The notes beneath the pieces were generated by a model that saw nothing but the letters and a program-made list of their open reading frames with translations, was not told where the DNA came from and made no database searches. From contig NZ_FMUX01000023.1 of NCBI RefSeq assembly GCF_900101345.1, forward strand, positions 1 through 64,000: a stretch of 64,000 bases of DNA, in the 5' to 3' direction. Made by a program: the position numbers and the translations under genes. Shown here one piece after another: positions 18,052 to 28,300 of this stretch (its first letter is position 1; each line of letters opens with the position of its first letter). This stretch comes from Desulfoluna spongiiphila. Lineage in GTDB: Bacteria > Desulfobacterota > Desulfobacteria > Desulfobacterales > Desulfolunaceae.

Positions 18052-20196
18052 TTACTGCGCCCCCCCCAGCTTTGCAAGCACCTCAGCCTTGGGGCCATCC
18101 ATGGCAACAGATCCGTTGTTCATCACGATAATGCGATCCACGACCTCTAAAATCGTCGGTTTGTGGGTAATGATGACCGTGGTCTTGCCTTGGGTCACCT
18201 TCTTTAAGTTGGAAATAACCTGAAGCTCCGTGTTGTAATCCATGGCGTTTGTGGGCTCATCCAACAGCACCAGGGGTGTCTCATCGATAAAGCAGCGTGC
18301 CAGTGCCACGGACTGCCGCTGCCCCCCCGAAAGGCTGGCGCCGCGTTCCCCCACCTGAAGGTCCATGCCCAGGGGATGGCGATCCGTAAAGGCATTCACC
18401 TTGCCGATCTCTGCGGCCCTGATAATGGCCCGGTCATCCGCGTGGGGAGATTTCAGGGTCATGTTGTCCCGAACGGTGCCGGAAAAAAGAACCACATCCT
18501 GGGGCACATAGCTGAAGTGATGGCGCAAGTCCACGGGATCGATCTGCCGGACATCCAGGCCGTCGATGAACACCGAGCCCTTGTCCTGCTCATAAAAGCC
18601 CATGAGAATCTTGCTGATGGTGGATTTCCCGGAGCCCACCTGACCGATGATGCCCACCCGCTCCCCGGCCTTGATGCGGAAGCTGACATCCGTCAGGGCA
18701 TTGATCTGCTCACCGGGGTAGGCAAAGCTCACATCCTTGAGCTCAATGTCACCCCGGATATCCTGGCGCCGGATAAATTGCTTGTTTTGAGGGCGTTCCA
18801 CCTCTTTGTTCATCAACTCATCAAGGGACTTCAGCCCGGCCCGCATCTGCTCAAAGCCCGAGAGAAGCGCCACAACCTGGGACATGGGCGCGATGGTACG
18901 CGAAGAGAGCATGTTGATGGCGATGAGCCCCCCCATGGAGAGCTCCCCTGCCTTGATGAGGTACACCCCCACAACGATAATCGCAACGGAGCTGAACTGG
19001 GTGAGAAACGCAGAAAAGATACTCAGGGAGTTGGACATCACCCGGGATTTCAGGCTTTTTGTGGCGATATCCCCGGTACTCTCCTCCCAGTGCCACTGCA
19101 TGGAGCTGCCCGCGTTGAACGCCTTGATCGTCTCCAGGTTGGCCAGGGCCTCCACCAGGATCCCGTTTTTACGGGCCGAGGCTTCATGGGTGCTCTCAAC
19201 GATCCTGTAGATGGGCTTTTTCAGGCAAAGGCTTGTCAGGAGAATGATCCCCATGACGGTCAGGGGCACCCGCGCCATCACCGGGTGGATCGAATAGATA
19301 ACGATCATAAAGAGCACGGCAAAGGGCACCTCGATGAACGCGGTGACCGCACTGGAGGTAAAAAAGGACCGAATGCTCTCAAAATCCTTGATGTTGTTGG
19401 CAAAGGAGCCCACAGACCGTGGCCTCTCCTTTAACTTGAGGTTCATGGCCTGCTCAAAGAGGATGGACGAAAGGATGATATCGCTCTTTTTGGCGGCGGT
19501 CTCAAGAAAGGAGGTGCGGATGCTCTTCATCACAAGGTCGAACAGGTAAACCAGGCTGATCCCCGAGGCCAGGACCCACAGGGTCTCCACGGCGTTGTGG
19601 GGGATGATCCTGTCATACACGTTCATGGTAAACAGAGGCCCTGCCACCACGAACAGGTTCACCAGGAGCGTGCCCAAAAGGACCCGGGCGTAGATCCCCT
19701 TGAAGCGCATCATGGTCCCGAAAAACCAGTGACCGTCCGAGGGCCGCCCAAACTCCTCGTCTTCCCCGGATGTGCCCTCATAGGTCCGTTTCAGAAAAAA
19801 AACATACCCCAGGTACTCCTCTGCCAGACGCTCAAGATCCACCTCCCGGGGGGTGTCGTCCACCTCCGGCACGATGATCTCGGCAATCCCCCGGCCGTGG
19901 GAAATCTTTGTAAGGACGCACGCCTTGTCGTCTTTAAGCATTAAAATAACGGGCAGGACAACGGACGGAATTTCAGCCAGGGTCCGCTTCTGAAGGCGAG
20001 ACTCAAAGCCCGCCTTGGCAGCGGCCCGTGAAACGTTGGACTTGGCCTTGTCCAAACTGAAAAGCCGCTGTTTTTCAGCCGTGGGGTCAAAGGGGAGCCC
20101 GTGGGCCAAAGCCTCTGCCGATGCGGGTTTGTTGTTCAACTTCGTAAGCACGACCAGGCATTGCATCACCGGGTCGGTGGAAATGTCGTAACTCAT
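18052..20196 (-). CDS. LapB-type type I secretion ABC transporter (permease-ATPase)
   Basis: 714 residues. Residues about 1-130 are a C39-like domain lacking the catalytic Cys/His arrangement, so it is probably a substrate-docking rather than protease domain. Five or six transmembrane helices follow (about 165-430), then an ATPase domain with Walker A GQVGSGKST, signature LSGGQRQSVALAR and Walker B PLVLLDEPT. The family exports RTX adhesins of the LapA class from cytoplasm to cell surface in one step. It overlaps the LapD-like gene upstream by 4 nt (ATGA) and abuts the HlyD gene downstream. The giant adhesin at 1-4905 is the most plausible cargo. Confidence 0.95.
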   Translation of the reverse strand: MSYDISTDPVMQCLVVLTKLNNKPASAEALAHGLPFDPTAEKQRLFSLDKAKSNVSRAAAKAGFESRLQKRTLAEIPSVVLPVILMLKDDKACVLTKISHGRGIAEIIVPEVDDTPREVDLERLAEEYLGYVFFLKRTYEGTSGEDEEFGRPSDGHWFFGTMMRFKGIYARVLLGTLLVNLFVVAGPLFTMNVYDRIIPHNAVETLWVLASGISLVYLFDLVMKSIRTSFLETAAKKSDIILSSILFEQAMNLKLKERPRSVGSFANNIKDFESIRSFFTSSAVTAFIEVPFAVLFMIVIYSIHPVMARVPLTVMGIILLTSLCLKKPIYRIVESTHEASARKNGILVEALANLETIKAFNAGSSMQWHWEESTGDIATKSLKSRVMSNSLSIFSAFLTQFSSVAIIVVGVYLIKAGELSMGGLIAINMLSSRTIAPMSQVVALLSGFEQMRAGLKSLDELMNKEVERPQNKQFIRRQDIRGDIELKDVSFAYPGEQINALTDVSFRIKAGERVGIIGQVGSGKSTISKILMGFYEQDKGSVFIDGLDVRQIDPVDLRHHFSYVPQDVVLFSGTVRDNMTLKSPHADDRAIIRAAEIGKVNAFTDRHPLGMDLQVGERGASLSGGQRQSVALARCFIDETPLVLLDEPTNAMDYNTELQVISNLKKVTQGKTTVIITHKPTILEVVDRIIVMNNGSVAMDGPKAEVLAKLGGAQ

Positions 20197-22136
20197 GACG
20201 GGCTCCCCAGCGGTTCGATCTCGGCGATGGCACGGCCCTGAAAAAAACGGATGTTTCTTTTCTCCAGCATCTTCTTTTGATCCTCTGTTTCAATTTTCGA
20301 TGCCACAAGCCGTATCCCAAGGCTGTCCGCAATGGTGGCAAGGGCATTCAGCGCCACGTCCGACGCCCCGTTCTGCCCGGCATCCGCCAGGTAGTCGGCA
20401 TCCACCTTCATGTAATCAGGCTTCAAGTCTTTCAACAGGTTCAAGGAGGCATCCTGCACCGTGCACTGGTCCAGGCCGAATCCGTATCCCATGCCCCGGA
20501 AAAGCCCGGCGAGATCCATGCAGATCTCAGGGCAGTTCAGGAGTGTCGCCTCCTGGAACTCGAAGACAAGACGATTTTTCACAGGAAGGTGTGACGACAA
20601 AAAGCGCCTGAGCCACAAAAAGGACTCCCGGTCCCTGCAAAACTCACGGGTCAGGTTCACGGCAAATACTCCGTGGCGGTTCCGTGCAATCTGGGCTGCC
20701 GTGGCATCAAGGACGTACCGGTCCAGCCGGGCCGCGAACCCCAGGGTGATGACCATGGGCATGAATTGCCCTGCCTTGTGCAACACCCCGTCGCCATCCA
20801 CCAAAGAGACGTAGACCTCCCGGTGAAGCTCACCGGAAGCAGACACGACGGGTTGCGCGTCCACGGGAAACCGATCGGCCTCAAAGGCATCCTCCAGCAT
20901 CCGCTTCCACTCGTATTTTCCGGAAAGGCCAGGGGCTGAACCACCGCTGTAAGGCTTGACCATCCAGGGGGCCCCGGACTTGGAAACGGACAGGGCGTAA
21001 TCGGCCTTGGACAGAAGGCTGCCCACCCGGTCCTCGGCCCCATAAGTCGCCAGGCCACCACAGAAGGTGACCACACCTTTAAATTCCACATGCCCGGACG
21101 TCAGCGCATGGGCCCCCTTGATGATGGCATCGGAAATGGCCAGGGCATCTTCACGGAGGCATCCGGGTAAAATCACCCCGAATTCATGGGGAGACAACCG
21201 GGCAATCACATGTTCCGGCACCCGCCCCGCCTCGACGCCCATCATCTCCACGAGCCCGCAGTAAAACCGGTGCATCACGGGGTGGCCGCCTGAAAGACCG
21301 ACCCGGTCGATGCCGTCCAGACTGAGGATAAGAACCGCCCCCACAGAACCCCCGGACTCGCTTTCAAGAAAATGCCCCAGCTGCTTCACAAAATAGGAAC
21401 GGTTGTACACCCCGGTGTCCGGGTCTTTGAAGTGAAGCGCCTGATAATTCCGAATGGTTTCAAGCTGCCTGTCAAAGATGGCTTTTACTTTCTCGACCAT
21501 GGTGTTCATGGCCATGACCACCTCTTTGAGCTCTGGGGTGCCCGGAAGATTGGGGTTGATAATGAACTCGTGGTTGCTGATGGCTTCGGCCTGATGCCTG
21601 ATGTCCGTGAGGGACCGCATCAGAAACCTCAGGATAAGCCAGCAGATCAAAAGCGCGGCCCCTCCCACCAGGACAAAGGTGAGGCAAAGCTGCTTGAAGG
21701 TGTCCCAGAGCCGCATGTAGGCATGGCCCGGATGCCCTTTGACTTTGAGGGTGCCGAAAATAGACCACCCGTTCATCACCCGGGCTTCGGCCACCGGCGT
21801 GTCCAGGCTTACCAATCGAATAAAAAACGCAGGGACCCCTTCCACGCGAACGGTCTCATGCCTTTCGTACGATGACCTGCCGTCTGCCCGGACAAGCTCG
21901 ATGCGCTCATAATAGCCCCCGTCGAACATGGCGTTGACCGCCGATTTCATAAACCCCTCGTCGGCAGGAGCCGAGCTCAGGGACAGGGCCAGGACGTTGG
22001 CTGTGTTTTTGGCTCCGGTATAGAGCTGAACCCCGGTAAAATCGCGTGCCCTGTCAAAATTGATCTTCATCACGATGCTCAGCATGATGACAAGGACCAC
22101 GGTAATCAATACCTGTATCTGTCTGAAAAGACTCAT
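20193..22136 (-). CDS. lapD: LapD-like transmembrane c-di-GMP receptor
   Basis: 647 residues. TM1 (8-24), a periplasmic LapD/MoxY-type domain (25-148), TM2 (150-170), HAMP (171-225), GGDEF-fold domain (about 235-400) and EAL-fold domain (about 410-645). Both catalytic signatures are degenerate: the GGDEF position reads SPHEF (315-319) and the EAL position reads EVY (440-442). The protein should therefore bind rather than make or degrade c-di-GMP. In the Pseudomonas Lap paradigm, c-di-GMP-bound LapD sequesters LapG and keeps the adhesin on the surface. The gene lies between lapG and the exporter with 4-nt overlaps on both sides, supporting the same inside-out signalling. Confidence 0.92.
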   Translation of the reverse strand: MSLFRQIQVLITVVLVIMLSIVMKINFDRARDFTGVQLYTGAKNTANVLALSLSSAPADEGFMKSAVNAMFDGGYYERIELVRADGRSSYERHETVRVEGVPAFFIRLVSLDTPVAEARVMNGWSIFGTLKVKGHPGHAYMRLWDTFKQLCLTFVLVGGAALLICWLILRFLMRSLTDIRHQAEAISNHEFIINPNLPGTPELKEVVMAMNTMVEKVKAIFDRQLETIRNYQALHFKDPDTGVYNRSYFVKQLGHFLESESGGSVGAVLILSLDGIDRVGLSGGHPVMHRFYCGLVEMMGVEAGRVPEHVIARLSPHEFGVILPGCLREDALAISDAIIKGAHALTSGHVEFKGVVTFCGGLATYGAEDRVGSLLSKADYALSVSKSGAPWMVKPYSGGSAPGLSGKYEWKRMLEDAFEADRFPVDAQPVVSASGELHREVYVSLVDGDGVLHKAGQFMPMVITLGFAARLDRYVLDATAAQIARNRHGVFAVNLTREFCRDRESFLWLRRFLSSHLPVKNRLVFEFQEATLLNCPEICMDLAGLFRGMGYGFGLDQCTVQDASLNLLKDLKPDYMKVDADYLADAGQNGASDVALNALATIADSLGIRLVASKIETEDQKKMLEKRNIRFFQGRAIAEIEPLGSPS

Positions 22137-22789
22137 GACCTTCCCCTTTCGCGGATTTCCGGGTCAACGGCTTTCAACTTTTTCTGGTTTTTCAAGGGTT
22201 TCCTGTTAATCCGCTTGCCCAGGCCCTGCTGTTTCTGGAGGTACAGGTCGTCGGCGGTAAAGCTGTAGACAGGGATCAAGTCGCGGCGTTCGGTGGCGGG
22301 CAAGATGGTTTTCTTGTAGTTGTCAAGGACAAGGGGAACGGTGCCGGGCGCGGCGTAATAGGTCACGACGAGATGGGCGGCGTCCGGGTAGCCGATGGCT
22401 TTGACATAGGTGAGGAACACCTTGTCTTCGGGCACACCCACCTGAACCATGGTCAGGTATTTGGCCACCGCAAAATCTTCACAGTCTCCCCGGCCCTTGC
22501 CGAGGAATTCCAGGCGGCTTGCCCAGTAATCATCCCGGCCCCACACCACCCGGTCCGTGGCATACGCCACCTGATTGAAGAACCGGTTTACCTCCGCCAC
22601 CTTCTGCTCTTCGTCTGCATTGACAAGGCCTTCCATGAGGACAAGGAGGCCGTCAAGCCTCCGGGTAGCCTGTTCTCCGTACGTCTCCCGGTAAGATGCG
22701 GCAGCGTTTTCGGGCACAAAGAAACGATTCGCCTCCCGTGCTGCCACAAGCTGTGAACATACCAGAAGTATGAAAAAGGCTCGACGCAC
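22133..22789 (-). CDS. lapG: LapG-like periplasmic cysteine protease
   Basis: 218 residues of the bacterial transglutaminase-like cysteine proteinase family. The catalytic triad is visible: C103 in GDCEDF, H139 in DAAHLVV, D156 in LVLDN. A GTG start at 22789 is preferred because GGAG precedes it by about 5 nt and it produces a typical signal peptide (RRAFFILLVCSQLVAA); a frame extending to 22858 would hide that signal. The protein is expected to cleave the N-terminal retention module of the surface adhesin when released by the LapD-like receptor. It overlaps lapD by 4 nt. The basic C-terminal tail (KRINRKPLKNQKK) is longer than I would expect. Confidence 0.9.
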   Translation of the reverse strand: MRRAFFILLVCSQLVAAREANRFFVPENAAASYRETYGEQATRRLDGLLVLMEGLVNADEEQKVAEVNRFFNQVAYATDRVVWGRDDYWASRLEFLGKGRGDCEDFAVAKYLTMVQVGVPEDKVFLTYVKAIGYPDAAHLVVTYYAAPGTVPLVLDNYKKTILPATERRDLIPVYSFTADDLYLQKQQGLGKRINRKPLKNQKKLKAVDPEIRERGRS

Positions 22790-22859
22790 TGAGTCTCCGA
22801 CTGATATTTGAAGGTCCTTCCCAAAAAAGCCTTCAGGGGCGAAGCGTGCCCTTGCCACC

Positions 22860-24800
22860 CTAAGATCGGACCCTTTGGGTCAATTTGAACTCCGTCCTCC
22901 GGTTTTTCCGTTTTCCTTCCATGGTGGTGTTGTCCGCCACCGGTTCACTCTCGCCCTTGCCCGACCATGAAAGCGTCTCACGGCTGACACCCAAAGCCAC
23001 AAGGGCCTCACACACACTCCGGGCCCTTTTTTTGGACAACTTGAGGTTGTAAGCCCTGCTCCCATCGGTGTCGGTGTGGCCGATCACTTCAATGAAAAAG
23101 CCGTCGGCGGCCTTGAGCTGGTCCGCGACATAGGCAAGCTGTCTCCTGGCATCTGTCGTCAGCGCCCCTGAGTTGCGCTTGAATGTAATCTTTTCAAGGG
23201 CGATGGTCTGTTCCTTCCGGGAGGTGTCGATTTTGAGATCCAGGGCCTCAGGGGTCCCTTTTTCCGGGACGATATAAGGATCCAAGGCCCCGGCCTTGTC
23301 GAAGCCCACGGACAGGTTGTGCCCGCCCGCACACCCCGAGGCCGGGGTGCGGCTCTTTCTTATGGAATTGTCGCATTGATCACAGGGATCGTCCACCGAG
23401 TCAAGATCACGATTGTGCTCCAGCTCGTCGTCGACAAGGCACTCCGTCACTGGTTCGGCGGGAAGCCCCATCTCCTTACGGAGGCCGGGATCGTACTCAC
23501 GAAGCATCAAGCCGGTGGTGCCGGCGATCCTGTAGGACGCCACGAGGCAGGAGTAAACGGATTCAACCAGTGCGCTCTCAGCGGAGTTGTACTCATTTTC
23601 CATGTTGAGCAGGTCAAGGAGGGTCCGGCGCCCGAGATGATACTCTTCCTTAAAGGCCGCCAGCGTGTCCGATGAGAGCCTCACATGGTCACCGAGGTAT
23701 TGTTCCCTCTGTTTTTCAGCCTGCAGGATGTTCCAGGCCAGTCTCACCGACTCGTTGACATTTCGGCGCTCAAGGTAGCCCCTGTAATTCTCCCCGTGAA
23801 GGTTCTTGTTATTTTTTAAGGTCTCCCCTTTTCTCACGCCGCCGTCAAAGAATGTGTAATTGAGTTTCAGCATGGCCGAGGCCTGATCCGTGTCCCCTTC
23901 ATCCCCTCCGGTGTCGGAGCGATGCTGAGCCTTGAGCTCCAGGTCCAGTGTGGGCCAGTACGCGGATTTTGCTTTATCCACGGCATGTTTCCGCACCTCA
24001 ATGTTCGATCGGGAGACCCAGAGGGCCGGGTGATTTTTCAACGCGATATCAACTGTTTTCTCAACGGTATCGGGAACGCCAAAGGAGGGAGCGGGACGCT
24101 CCATGCTGTCTGGGGAGACAAACCTGCCGAACTGCCGGTGAAACTTGACCACCGACTGATTGAGGTTCTGCTGCCTGGAGATGTAATTGCTCTGCGCAAG
24201 GGCAAACCGGGCTTCGGAGTTCTTCAGGTCCGAAATCCTGTTGAACCCCGATTCGGCCTTTTCCCTGACCTGCTTAAGGATCTTTTCCTGGGTCGCCACG
24301 TTCTTTTTCGCCAGAGCCAGCATCTCTTTTGCCTGGAGCACGCCCAGGTAAGCCTCTGCCGTGTCCAGAAACACACGGTTGGAGACGTTGAGCACCTCAT
24401 AGGCCGCGGAAAGGATCCGGGCATCGGTCTCCCGCACGGTGGCCCGCGTTCTGCCGCCGTTAAAAAGATTCATGCGTGCATAAACCGTGGCTGTTGCGGC
24501 CGTCAATTCCTCACGTTCATCATTGGTATCTTCGCCGTCGGTTACTTCCGGCCCTGCGGCCAGTTCGGCACCGATGGTGGGCCGATACCCGCTCCTGGCA
24601 ATGGAACGCTCCGCAAGGACCCCTTCGTATCTCTTTCGGGCCTCAAGAATTTCGGGGTTGGTGTTCGTTACGATGTCGAGGACCTGACTCAAGGTCATGG
24701 TCCGTGAGGCCACCCTTTCGTCTTCTGCCGAGACGACGGCTGCCACCGATAAAACCAAAACTGCCACCGGGATCACCCAATGGAACAACCTGTTGCACAT
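22860..24800 (-). CDS. TolC-family outer membrane channel fused to an OmpA peptidoglycan-binding domain
   Basis: About 646 residues. A signal peptide (VIPVAVLVLSVAAVVSA) is followed by a TolC/OEP domain with its two internal helical repeats (about 35-440), a Cys-containing linker (DDPCDQCDN), then an OmpA/MotB-like C-terminal domain (about 530-640) with IEVIGHTDTDGSRAYNLKLS and RRTEFKL. TolC provides the outer-membrane exit duct for type I secretion; the OmpA domain would anchor it to peptidoglycan. In most Lap/Bap loci these are separate proteins, so the fusion is notable. The ATG at 24800 is chosen over an upstream GTG at 24821; a GGGAG lies 11 nt upstream. First gene of the six-gene minus-strand operon. 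Confidence 0.9.
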   Translation of the reverse strand: MCNRLFHWVIPVAVLVLSVAAVVSAEDERVASRTMTLSQVLDIVTNTNPEILEARKRYEGVLAERSIARSGYRPTIGAELAAGPEVTDGEDTNDEREELTAATATVYARMNLFNGGRTRATVRETDARILSAAYEVLNVSNRVFLDTAEAYLGVLQAKEMLALAKKNVATQEKILKQVREKAESGFNRISDLKNSEARFALAQSNYISRQQNLNQSVVKFHRQFGRFVSPDSMERPAPSFGVPDTVEKTVDIALKNHPALWVSRSNIEVRKHAVDKAKSAYWPTLDLELKAQHRSDTGGDEGDTDQASAMLKLNYTFFDGGVRKGETLKNNKNLHGENYRGYLERRNVNESVRLAWNILQAEKQREQYLGDHVRLSSDTLAAFKEEYHLGRRTLLDLLNMENEYNSAESALVESVYSCLVASYRIAGTTGLMLREYDPGLRKEMGLPAEPVTECLVDDELEHNRDLDSVDDPCDQCDNSIRKSRTPASGCAGGHNLSVGFDKAGALDPYIVPEKGTPEALDLKIDTSRKEQTIALEKITFKRNSGALTTDARRQLAYVADQLKAADGFFIEVIGHTDTDGSRAYNLKLSKKRARSVCEALVALGVSRETLSWSGKGESEPVADNTTMEGKRKNRRTEFKLTQRVRS

Positions 24801-24904
24801 ACCAGAATAATCTCCCACCACGGATTAACCAACTGAATTTTCTGACCTATGCCCAAACCAACATCAAATAGAGCCAGAATTTAACTAGTTTTTTAAGACA
24901 GGGA

Positions 24905-24933
24905 CACATACTCGATAAAACCCGGCCTGTCAA
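24905..24933 (-). promoter_or_regulatory. Sigma-70-type promoter for the Lap-type operon
   Basis: On the minus strand, a perfect -35 TTGACA (24928-24933), a 17-nt spacer and a weaker -10 TATGTG (24905-24910) lie about 100 nt upstream of the TolC-OmpA start. Confidence 0.5.
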
Positions 24934-25185
24934 TAGACTTACCTATACCATCTGCGTAACAACCAAAAACATTTTTGCTTTTTTCTATTGTCTTAGAAAT
25001 ATCCTTTTTAACAATTCCACACCAAAGACTCAAGTAAAAGAGTCATCTGGGCAGGAACAACACAAAAAACCAGTAACGCATTTCCAACATCATCGCCGAA
25101 CCACCGTCCCCCATGAGTATCTGCGATGACCCGCCATTGATTCTGCTTCATATCGATCCACCCGTTACAGGCGCCCCGGGAGGTT

Positions 25186-25214
25186 TTGACAATCCCACGT
25201 CCGGCATGTAAAGT
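25186..25214 (+). promoter_or_regulatory. Sigma-70-type promoter for the radical SAM fusion gene
   Basis: TTGACA (25186-25191), a 17-nt spacer and TAAAGT (25209-25214) lie about 95 nt before the ATG at 25310. With the divergent promoter at 24905 this explains most of the 24801-25309 interval; no gene is supported there. Confidence 0.5.
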
Positions 25215-25309
25215 AAAAAAATCAAAAGCGTCTCCGCAATCCCCTCCATCATCACTGTATTTAAAAAAGCCACACCCCAACAACCCCGCAAACGAGAAGG
25301 CAATGAGCC

Positions 25310-28300
25310 ATGTCCATGATCTTCCCCGATACGTTCACTCGTCTTTCAGGTACTGACATTCCAATCTATATTTCCCCGAATGCGCCCCACTGGTTTGTCC
25401 CCAATACCGCCGGGGATCGCTTGATCCAGGAATTAAGAGAAAAAGACAACACACCGGGCGCAGCCCATACCAAAAACGCCCTGGAACATCTCAGGACACA
25501 GCAGTTCCTCAAGCTGATACCACAGCGCAAGCCCGCCCCCTATTCGGGGCGTGGAGACGTCCTGTCCCTGGATCGCCTCACCGAATGCTGGATTCACCTT
25601 ACGGACCACTGCAACCTGTCGTGTCGCCACTGCCTCTTTTCCTGCTCCCCCAACACACGAAAAAGTCTTTCTTTTGAGGAGGTGGAGGCCCTGTACCGGT
25701 CAACCGAGGCCCTCGGCACAGAGACCTATTATATCACCGGGGGCGAACCCCTGCTTCACCCCGATTTTGAACGTATCTGCCGCCTTCTCCTGTCCAAAGA
25801 GACCACCCGGCTGGCGATCCTCACCAACGGCCTGCTTCTGCCGGACCACCTGGAATTTCTTGGCACCCTCCCCAAAGACAGGCTCCACTTTCAGATCAGC
25901 GTTGACGGCCTGGAAGAGAATCACGACGCCATGCGAGGCCGGGGGGCCTTCAACCGATTGCTCTCCGTCTTCACCCTGCTGTCCGAGGCGGGGCTCAACA
26001 CCTCCCTTGCCATGGCCGTTCACAAGGGCAACGTTCACCAGATGGCCGACATCGTCACCCTTGCCGGAGGGTTCGGCATCGCCGACGTCCACTACCTCTG
26101 GCTCTTCGCCGCCGGAAAGGCCCGGGACACCTCCCATGTGCCCATGGACGAACTCTTTGCAAACCTTGTACAGGCAGAAACAGCGGCCGAGCCCCTGGGC
26201 ATTACCATCGACAACCTCAAGAGCATGGAGGCCCGTGTCTTCTCCTCACCGGGTATCCGGCACGATCTGGGCAATGCCGGCTGGGAATCCCTGGCCGTGG
26301 GGCCCGACGGCAGCATCTACCCCACCCCGGCCCTCATCGGCAACAGCTCGGCATGCTGCGGACATATAAAGGAAGGCATCGAACAGGTTTGGAAACAAAG
26401 CGATGAACTCAGCGCCCTGCGGCGCTTATCCGTTGTCATGGACGAGAAATGCCAGGCCAGCCCCTTGCGGTATATTATAGGAGGCGGAGACATCGACCAC
26501 AGTTATTACGCAGGCCACGACTACATCGGACACGACCCCTACCTGGATCTTTATGAAGCCATCGCCCTGCACCTCATCGAAACGGCGGCAACCCCCATCG
26601 CCGACTCCGAGGCCTTTCCCGGCATCCGACTCCAGATGGGCGATCGTCTCACCGAGTGCAGCCACGCCGAAGGCGACGTGGCCCTCACCCACTCCAACTG
26701 CGTGCTCTCCCTTGCCGGTACCCGGGGCACGGTGGGAGCCTTTTACGCTGAGGCCGCCGACGCGCCCAACACCGACATCAAAAACCCGGTCTGTTACGAA
26801 GAGGAGCTGATCCATCACATCCCGGAATCGGCCAGGGTGCGTTCCTACGGGTGTGGAAGCCCGGTGCAGGACGCGGACCTTGACGAAGGGGAAACCCTGG
26901 TGGACTTAGGGTCCGGGGCGGGGGTGGAGTGCTTTATCGCCGCAAAGATCACGGGGGCACGGGGCAAAGTCTACGGTGTCGACATGCTCGACGACATGCT
27001 CGAGCGTGCCCGGAAGGCAAAGGATGAGGTGGGGCAACGGCTGGGGTACCGGAACGTGGAGTTTAAAAAGGGATACCTTGAAAGCATCCCCCTGGACGAA
27101 GCGACCGCCGATGTGGTGATCTCAAATTGCGTGGTGAACCTCTCCGAGGACAAGACAAAAACCTTTGCGGAAATTTTCCGCATCTTAAAGCCCGGCGGGA
27201 GGTCCGTCATTTCCGATGTGACCACCGATGCCCCCTTCCCCGCCTCCATCCAGAACGACCCGACCCTCCGCGGGGAGTGCATCGGCGGTGCCATGGTCCA
27301 GTCCCGCCTCATGGCCATGCTGGAGGCCACGGGCTTTACCAACATCCGCATCATCAAGCGTTTCTTTTATCGCGAGGTACAAGGATACAGCTTTTATTCC
27401 CTCACCTACCAGGCCGTAAAACCCGATACGACACGGGCCGCCGTCCTGTATCCCGGTCCCTTTGCGGGGGTCATCACGGACCAGGGCGAGGTCATCCCCC
27501 GGGGCGGTATCCTGGAGGCCCCATGGCCGTCGGCCACCCATTCCGACCCGTCCGCCTTTGTCCTGGACGGAGAAGGCAACATCACCAACCAGGATGCGGA
27601 GAACAGCTGCGCATGCTACCAGCCCGTCGACAAGGAGAAAAAAAACGCACAGCCCAGCGGCGCCACCATCTTGAGCACCGGCAAAAAGCCATCGGGCTGC
27701 ATGCGCTGCGGGCGGCCCCTCACCTACCTTGACATGGAGCGGGAAGAGACCTGCAGCTTCTGTGGAGAGACCGCCATGGCCAACGCCCTCTGCGAAAGCG
27801 GCCATTTCGTCTGCGACCTCTGCCACAGCGAAGACGCCCTCTCCGTGGTCAAGCACCTCTGCCTCTCCACCAAAGAGACCGACACCATCACCCTCTTTGA
27901 CAGGATAAAAAAACACCCGTCCGTGCCTTTGCACGGCCCGGAGCACCACTTTATCGTACCGGGCGTAATCACCGCGGCCTACCGCAACGCGGGAGGCGCC
28001 ATCGGAGACGAGGAGATCCTTTCGGCCATTCGGCGCGGTGCGGACATCCCCGGCGGGACCTGCGCCTTCTGGGGCGGCTGCGGCGCGGCCCTGGGAACCG
28101 GGATTGCCTTCGGTGTCATCCTCAAGAGCACACCCGTCAAAGCCACCGAGCGCCAGATCATCCAAAAGGTCACAGGCCAGATCATCACCGCTCTGGGCGA
28201 ACTGGAAGCGGCCCGGTGCTGCCGCAGGGAAACCCTCACCGCCTTTAAAATCGCGGCCGATCTCTCACAGGAGATCCTCCCCATACCCCTTCTGGCAGAC

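Noticed and set aside
25008..25283. 91-codon minus-strand frame in the gap before the radical SAM fusion
   Set aside because: It overlaps the likely promoter at 25186-25214 and lacks a good start; composition does not look coding.
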